From an uncultured Acetatifactor sp. (GTDB lineage Bacteria; Bacillota; Clostridia; Lachnospirales; Lachnospiraceae): a stretch of 9,528 nt of DNA. The notes under the pieces are model-generated. The model did not search any database. It was not told where the DNA came from and saw only the letters and a program-made list of their open reading frames with translations. Every line of letters begins with the position of its first letter. The first letter of the stretch is position 1. The position numbers were made by a program, and so were the translations under genes. Below are positions 5,567 through 9,528 of the stretch, piece by piece. The DNA lies in assembly GCA_910586435.1 (NCBI GenBank), contig CAJUGT010000146.1, positions 1-9,528 on the forward strand, written 5' to 3'.

Positions 5567-7480
5567 ATGCAGAAAATTTTTCTCAAGTATACATTTGCCA
5601 TAGTTACGGCCGCCATTTTTCTGATTCTTTTGTTTCATTTTATATTTACTTATCATTCTTTGAAGGAACGGCAGTTTGAAACTTTTAACGCAAAGTTGGA
5701 ACAGGTGATACATACACTGGAGAATAACAAGACAGAATTGGAACTGGTGAGCGAAAACCTTGATGAAGACTATCTGACCAGGGCAAAGGCAGCGGCGTAT
5801 GTATTAGACAGAATGCGGGAAGTATCCATGGATGTGTCCCAGATGGTATACCTTGCCAATTTACTTAATGTGGATGAAGTTCATGTCATTGATGAAAATG
5901 GGATTATTGCGTCTTCCTCTGTCTCTCAGTACATTGGTATTGATATGGATGATCATGAGCAAACCCGTGCGTTTCTGGCGGTTTTGGAAAGTGAAGAAGA
6001 AGGGGCGTATCTGATACAGGAAGCTATGCCCAATGCGGCTGAACATAAGATTATGAAGTATGTGGGAGTGGCCAGAGAGGGGCAAAAAGGAGTGGTTCAG
6101 GTAGGGTTTGAACCTACAAGACAAATGGAGGCCGAACTGAGGAACACATACGAATATATTTTTTCAAAATTTCCTACGGACGTGGGAGAAGAACTTTTTG
6201 TGATAGATATTGCGACGGGAGAGATTGTAGGCCATTCCAATGGTTTGGATAAGGAATATATGGAAAAGTATTACCAGATAAATGAGCTGCCTTCGGATTT
6301 GGAGAGCGCCTTTGTCAGGGAGCAAAATGGAAAAGTTATGTATGTGGTGAGCAGAGAGTATGAAGATGTGCTGATATGCGCCGCATTGTCGGGGACTATT
6401 TTGTATGATAAACTTTTAGGAAATGTGCTTATCACGTTTTTATATCTGGTATTTGTGGAAATAGCGGTGCTCTTTCTGCTGAATTATCTGGTCAGACAAA
6501 AAGTGATTGAAGGAATACATCAAATAATTGAGAGCTTGTCATCAATAGCGAAAGGTAATCTGGATACTATGGTATCGGTTGGAGGGAACAATGAATTCGT
6601 GCAATTGAGCGATGGGATTAACACCATGGTTAAAAGCATAATAAGTCTTTCTGACAGAATCTCTGCAATCATCGAAATCAGTGGGATTCCCTTGGGAGCG
6701 TTTGAATATAAAAAAGGAAGGGAACATGTCTTTGTGACATCGGGTGTAAGAGATTTGTTGGAAATCCCTGGAGAAAAGGTGAATCAACTATACAAAAATG
6801 CCGTTAAATTTGATGCTTATATTCGTAATTTACTTCAAAACAGCGTGGATGGGGAAAAAGATGTCATACAAATAACGGATACAAAATACGTCAGAATTCA
6901 CATGTCGGAAACGGCGGAGGGCTGTCTTGGGGTTATCACAGATGTGACAGAGGATGTGATGGAGAAACGGAGGATGCAATATGAAAACACTCACGATCCT
7001 TTGACAGGACTATACCAATATAAGCAGTTTAAGCGGCTGGCCGGAGAGAATGTGAGAAAAATGTCTGCTGGGGAAGTATGCGGTATTGTCATGTTGGATC
7101 TGGACAGTTTTAAATCTATCAACGATACGTTTGGGCATAATGGAGGAGATAAGTATTTGCGGGAGTTTGCGTCCGTTATGAAATCCATGCCGTCGGAATA
7201 CTTCCTGACAGCAAGGCGTTCAGGAGATGAATTTTGTATGATGATTTTCGGATGCAAAAAGAAAGAAGAAATTATCTATTGGCTGGATTTGTTTTACAAG
7301 GTGTTGGAAGACAGAAAAATTTTACTTTCTGAAACATACTCTCAGAAAATCAGTGCATCCGGCGGACTTGCCTGGACAGGAGATAATGAGGAGAGCATAT
7401 ATGAACTGCTAAGCCATGCGGATGAAGCGTTGTATGAAGTAAAAAGGGAGTCAAAAGGACATTACACGGAATACCAATAA
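5567..7480 (+). CDS. Membrane diguanylate cyclase: Cache-like sensor, HAMP, PAS-like linker, GGDEF
   Basis: Makes cyclic di-GMP from two GTP at the inner face of the membrane. From ATG 5567 it has 637 residues. It has a first membrane span (about 7-28), an extracytoplasmic sensor of about 260 residues resembling a double Cache domain (VDEVHVIDENGIIASSS near 102-118 and ELFVIDIATGEIVGHS near 209-224), a second span (about 285-308), and a HAMP region (about 309-365). A PAS-like stretch (about 375-465) precedes the GGDEF domain (about 475-635). HDPLTGLYQYKQF, the metal-site MLDLDSFKSINDTFGHNGGD and ARRSGDEF are all present. The signature is SGDEF rather than GGDEF, and the usual RxxD inhibitory site is replaced (SEYF). 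ATG 5567 has GGGAGG at 5554-5559. A longer frame from 5531 lacks such a site. No EAL domain is present. Confidence 0.9.
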   Translation: MQKIFLKYTFAIVTAAIFLILLFHFIFTYHSLKERQFETFNAKLEQVIHTLENNKTELELVSENLDEDYLTRAKAAAYVLDRMREVSMDVSQMVYLANLLNVDEVHVIDENGIIASSSVSQYIGIDMDDHEQTRAFLAVLESEEEGAYLIQEAMPNAAEHKIMKYVGVAREGQKGVVQVGFEPTRQMEAELRNTYEYIFSKFPTDVGEELFVIDIATGEIVGHSNGLDKEYMEKYYQINELPSDLESAFVREQNGKVMYVVSREYEDVLICAALSGTILYDKLLGNVLITFLYLVFVEIAVLFLLNYLVRQKVIEGIHQIIESLSSIAKGNLDTMVSVGGNNEFVQLSDGINTMVKSIISLSDRISAIIEISGIPLGAFEYKKGREHVFVTSGVRDLLEIPGEKVNQLYKNAVKFDAYIRNLLQNSVDGEKDVIQITDTKYVRIHMSETAEGCLGVITDVTEDVMEKRRMQYENTHDPLTGLYQYKQFKRLAGENVRKMSAGEVCGIVMLDLDSFKSINDTFGHNGGDKYLREFASVMKSMPSEYFLTARRSGDEFCMMIFGCKKKEEIIYWLDLFYKVLEDRKILLSETYSQKISASGGLAWTGDNEESIYELLSHADEALYEVKRESKGHYTEYQ

Positions 7481-7496
7481 TCCTTTGCTGCTCTTG

Positions 7497-7838
7497 GTTA
7501 TTGTAATTGTGCGGTAATCTGTTTAACCTGTGCAGTGACTTGTATTATCTGTTTAATTTGTGCAGCTGTGCAGTGAGCTGTATAATTTGCGTTACTGCGC
7601 AATAATTTGCATAACCTGTGCAACTGTATAGTGAGCTGTATAATTTGTGAACCTGCGTAATCATCTGCATAACCTGTGAAACTGTGCAGTGAGCTGTATA
7701 ATTTGTGAACCTGCGTAATCATCTGCATAACCTGTGCAACTGTGTAGCGAGCTGTATAATTTGTGAAACTGCGCAGTAATTTGCATAACCTGTGCAACTG
7801 TTCAATGAGCTGTATAATGTGTGTAACTGTGTAGTAAT
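7497..7838. repeat. 29-bp satellite in a 58-bp higher-order period
   Basis: About eleven 29-bp monomers run back to back without spacers. The pattern CTGYATAAYYTGTG opens each, and pairs alternate between a TATAATTTGTG type and a CATAACCTGTG type, giving a 58-bp period: the anchor GAGCTG (GAGC in the last) recurs at 7575, 7633, 7691, 7749 and 7807. The earliest monomers (from about 7519) are more diverged, and the array fades after 7838. It occupies the non-coding gap after the cyclase gene. Most TATAATTTGTG-type monomers carry TATAAT, but no -35 stands at a consistent distance, so promoter activity is not implied. Confidence 0.92.
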
Positions 7839-7877
7839 CTTATTTAACCAGTAACAAAACGATTACTGTCAATTTTC

Positions 7878-8078
7878 AGAATTATGCACGACAAACGCAT
7901 GAGTAAACAAATTATGAATATTTTGTAAAAAACACATTCTTTCATAATTCCTGATGCGATTTTGGAACTATGAAAATCAAAAAAGTCAAATTTTAACCCC
8001 AAATAATCGCATACAGCGATTCAACATTTACAAATTGTTTATAGATTGTTCATTCATGCGTTTGTCGTGAGAATTATG
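7878..8078. repeat. 9-bp target-site duplication AGAATTATG
   Basis: AGAATTATG occurs at 7878-7886 and again at 8070-8078, directly abutting the two ends of the inverted-repeat element. A perfect direct repeat at both ends is the expected footprint of transposition with a 9-bp staggered cut. Confidence 0.88.
7887..8069. mobile_element. 183-bp MITE-like element, 43-bp terminal inverted repeats
   Basis: The element begins with CACGACAAACGCATGA and ends with its exact complement. The inverted repeat extends imperfectly to 43 bp (7887-7929 with 8027-8069, about 36 of 43 matching). It has no coding capacity. The interior can pair further (ATGCGATT 7954-7961 with AATCGCAT 8005-8012; AATTATGAA 7910-7918 with TTCATAATT 7941-7949). 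A 9-bp duplication flanks it. It is presumably mobilised by a full-length element elsewhere that shares these ends. I do not recognise the parent family. It is inserted about 10 bp upstream of the -35 of the GuaA-like gene. Confidence 0.85.
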
Positions 8079-8087
8079 GGATTGAGA

Positions 8088-8116
8088 TTGATTTTTTGGA
8101 TAGATATTTGTATAAT
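8088..8116 (+). promoter_or_regulatory. Sigma-A promoter of the GuaA-like gene
   Basis: TTGATT (8088-8093), a 17-base spacer and a perfect TATAAT (8111-8116). A start near 8123 gives a 5' leader of about 70 nt. I see no purine (guanine) riboswitch core in this leader. The promoter lies just outside the MITE and its target duplication. Confidence 0.7.
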
Positions 8117-8192
8117 GTGTTTACCACATTTTGTAAGTGTCAGAAACTCAACAAGGATGACATACAAATTATAGAGAAGGAGAACATGGTCA

Positions 8193-9485
8193 ATGAAGCA
8201 GGATTTAATTGTTATTTTGGATTTGGGAAGTACACAGAATACGGTTCTTGCCCGCAAAATAAGAGAACTTGGTGTATATAGTGAGATTCATCCCCATGAT
8301 ATCACTGCGGAGGAACTGAAGGCGCTTCCGAACGTGAAAGGTATTATTTTAAATGGCGGAGAAAATCGTGTAGTAGATGACAAGGGGATAGAAATAAGAC
8401 AGGAATTATATGGTTTGGATTGGCCGATGATTTCCGTTGATTATCCCCAGTCCCAATGCCAGGAGAAATGGAATGAGTTACCGGATTGTGATGCATTGAA
8501 AAAGTTTCTCTTTGAGGAATGCGGCGCAAAGTCTAATTGGAATATGAAAAATTTTATAGAAGATCAGATGGAGATTATTCGGAAACAGGTGGGAGATAAA
8601 AAGGTCCTGCTTGCGCTCTCCGGTGGGGTGGATTCGTCTGTGGTTGCGGCCATGCTCATTAAGGCCATCGGACAGCAGCTTGTTTGTGTTCATGTAAATC
8701 ATGGATTGATGCGTAAAAATGAATCAGAAAGTGTAGTAAAAGTTTTTAAAGATGAACTCCATGCCAATCTGGTTTATGTGGATGCTTCTGAACGGTTTCT
8801 TGGCAAATTGGCCGGTATATCGGACCCAGAACAGAAGCGTAAAATCATTGGGGGAGAGTTTATTCGAGTTTTTGAAGAGGAAGCAAGGAAACTGGAAGGA
8901 ATTGACTTCCTTGGCCAGGGAACGATTTATCCTGATATTATTGAAAGCGGAACCAAAACGGCTAAAATGGTAAAGTCTCATCACAATGTGGGTGGTCTTC
9001 CTGAGGATTTGAAATTTGAACTGGTAGAACCTTTGAAACAGCTCTTTAAGGATGAAGTTCGTGCCTGCGGTGTGGAGCTTGGGCTGCCCCATGATATGGT
9101 ATATCGTCAGCCTTTTCCAGGGCCTGGACTCGGAGTAAGGTGCCTTGGCGCAATTACACGGGACAGATTAGAGGCAGTGAGAGAATCTGATGCAATTCTC
9201 AGGGAAGAATTCGCAAGGGCAGGGTTGGATAAGAAAGTATGGCAATATTTTACCGTTGTTCCTGATTTTAAATCGGTGGGCATGAAAAACAATGCTCGTG
9301 TGTTTGAATATATGGTAATTATCCGAGCCATAAATACGGTGGACGCAATGACGGCATCCATAGAAAAAGTAGATTGGGAAGTGTTGGAGAAGATAACAAA
9401 CAGGATATTGGCGGAAGTGGAAAATGTGAATAGGGTATGTTATGATATGAGTCCGAAACCGCCTGCGACGATTGAGTTCGAATAG
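8193..9485 (+). CDS. guaA: GMP synthetase homologue with inactivated, shortened glutamine amidotransferase domain
   Basis: A 430-residue protein, against about 510-525 for normal GuaA. The ATP-pyrophosphatase part is intact: PP-loop LALSGGVDSS (about 140-149), GQGTIYPDIIES, KSHHNVGGLP and ELVEPLKQLFKDEVR. The dimerisation domain (from about 305, QPFPGPGLGVRCLG) ends PPATIEFE, matching the family's usual IEWE tail. This part should adenylate XMP and transfer ammonia to give GMP. The N-terminal amidotransferase region keeps only about 95 residues. The catalytic-Cys motif (normally GICYG) reads ISVDYP, and sequence then jumps to LKKFLFEECG...W, the end of the domain, so the catalytic His and Glu are also missing. 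Glutamine hydrolysis is therefore not expected; ammonia or a separate glutaminase would be needed. ATG 8193 follows GAAGGAGA (9-base spacer). It could be a second, specialised GuaA paralogue. Confidence 0.88.
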   Translation: MKQDLIVILDLGSTQNTVLARKIRELGVYSEIHPHDITAEELKALPNVKGIILNGGENRVVDDKGIEIRQELYGLDWPMISVDYPQSQCQEKWNELPDCDALKKFLFEECGAKSNWNMKNFIEDQMEIIRKQVGDKKVLLALSGGVDSSVVAAMLIKAIGQQLVCVHVNHGLMRKNESESVVKVFKDELHANLVYVDASERFLGKLAGISDPEQKRKIIGGEFIRVFEEEARKLEGIDFLGQGTIYPDIIESGTKTAKMVKSHHNVGGLPEDLKFELVEPLKQLFKDEVRACGVELGLPHDMVYRQPFPGPGLGVRCLGAITRDRLEAVRESDAILREEFARAGLDKKVWQYFTVVPDFKSVGMKNNARVFEYMVIIRAINTVDAMTASIEKVDWEVLEKITNRILAEVENVNRVCYDMSPKPPATIEFE

Positions 9486-9496
9486 TCGCTACAAGT

Positions 9497-9527
9497 CTGG
9501 GAAGCCTTATAAACAGGGCGTTCCCGG
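9497..9527 (+). terminator. Hairpin just after the GuaA-like gene, cut by the window edge
   Basis: CTGGGAAGCC (9497-9506) pairs with GGC(G)TTCCCGG (9517-9527) through one bulged G and a 10-nt loop. It starts 11 bases after the stop codon. Whether a T-run follows is outside the window, so terminator identity is only a possibility. The 3' end of guaA is also a known integration hot spot in Firmicutes, and the edge sequence cannot settle that. Confidence 0.3.
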
Positions 9528-9528
9528 G

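Noticed and set aside
7498..7797. Minus-strand open frame of 99 codons
   Set aside because: It lies wholly in the 58-bp satellite. The frame is open only because the repeat lacks stops in all three phases. It has no ribosome binding site and no protein-like composition.
7519..7838. CRISPR array, because the monomer is 29 bp
   Set aside because: Monomers abut without unique spacers, diverge from each other, and no cas genes are near. The 71-bp and 103-bp arrays also have no spacers.
8117..8192. Guanine riboswitch in the leader of the GuaA-like gene
   Set aside because: The leader is only about 70 nt, and I find no conserved purine-riboswitch loops or three-stem arrangement.

Overview
The window looks like a chromosomal segment of a low-to-moderate GC Firmicute, most likely a Lachnospiraceae-type clostridium. 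This is an inference from the codon use, the strong GGAGG-type ribosome binding sites, the divergent Tad pilus genes, and the AgrC/LytTR-type two-component pair. Every gene I can support lies on the plus strand.

Layout. (1) Positions 1-261 are a perfect 103-bp tandem repeat with a long hairpin, entering from beyond the left edge. (2) Positions 281-2873 are the distal part of a Tad (type IVb pilus) operon: a Flp-like small membrane protein, two TadE-like pseudopilin candidates, a CpaB/RcpC SAF-domain protein and a CpaA/TadV prepilin peptidase. The ATPase and platform genes (tadA/B/C) are not in the window. (3) Positions 2874-3442 are non-coding and filled with 71-bp repeats. Each complete simple unit has an extended -10-like motif and two hairpins. 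One unit instead holds a different, larger multi-stem structure. (4) Positions 3443-5475 are a LytTR response regulator and an AgrC-like sensor kinase, with no agrB/agrD nearby. (5) Positions 5567-7480 encode a membrane diguanylate cyclase with a Cache-like sensor, HAMP and GGDEF (here SGDEF). A -10 box framed by a 9-bp dyad precedes it. (6) Positions about 7497-7838 are a second, unrelated satellite of 29-bp monomers in a 58-bp higher-order period. (7) Positions 7887-8069 are a 183-bp MITE-like element with terminal inverted repeats and a perfect 9-bp target duplication. (8) Positions 8193-9485 encode a GuaA (GMP synthetase) homologue. Its ATP-pyrophosphatase and dimerisation domains are intact. 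Its glutamine amidotransferase domain has lost the catalytic Cys and the whole segment that should carry the catalytic His/Glu.

How it may work together (inference). Tad pili, a peptide-type two-component system and a c-di-GMP synthase are plausible partners in surface attachment or lifestyle control. Their adjacency is suggestive, but the sequence does not show regulation between them. The least ordinary features are the amidotransferase-dead GuaA, the 71-bp hairpin array with its swapped-in structured cassette, and the concentration of three unrelated repeat families plus a MITE in 9.5 kb.
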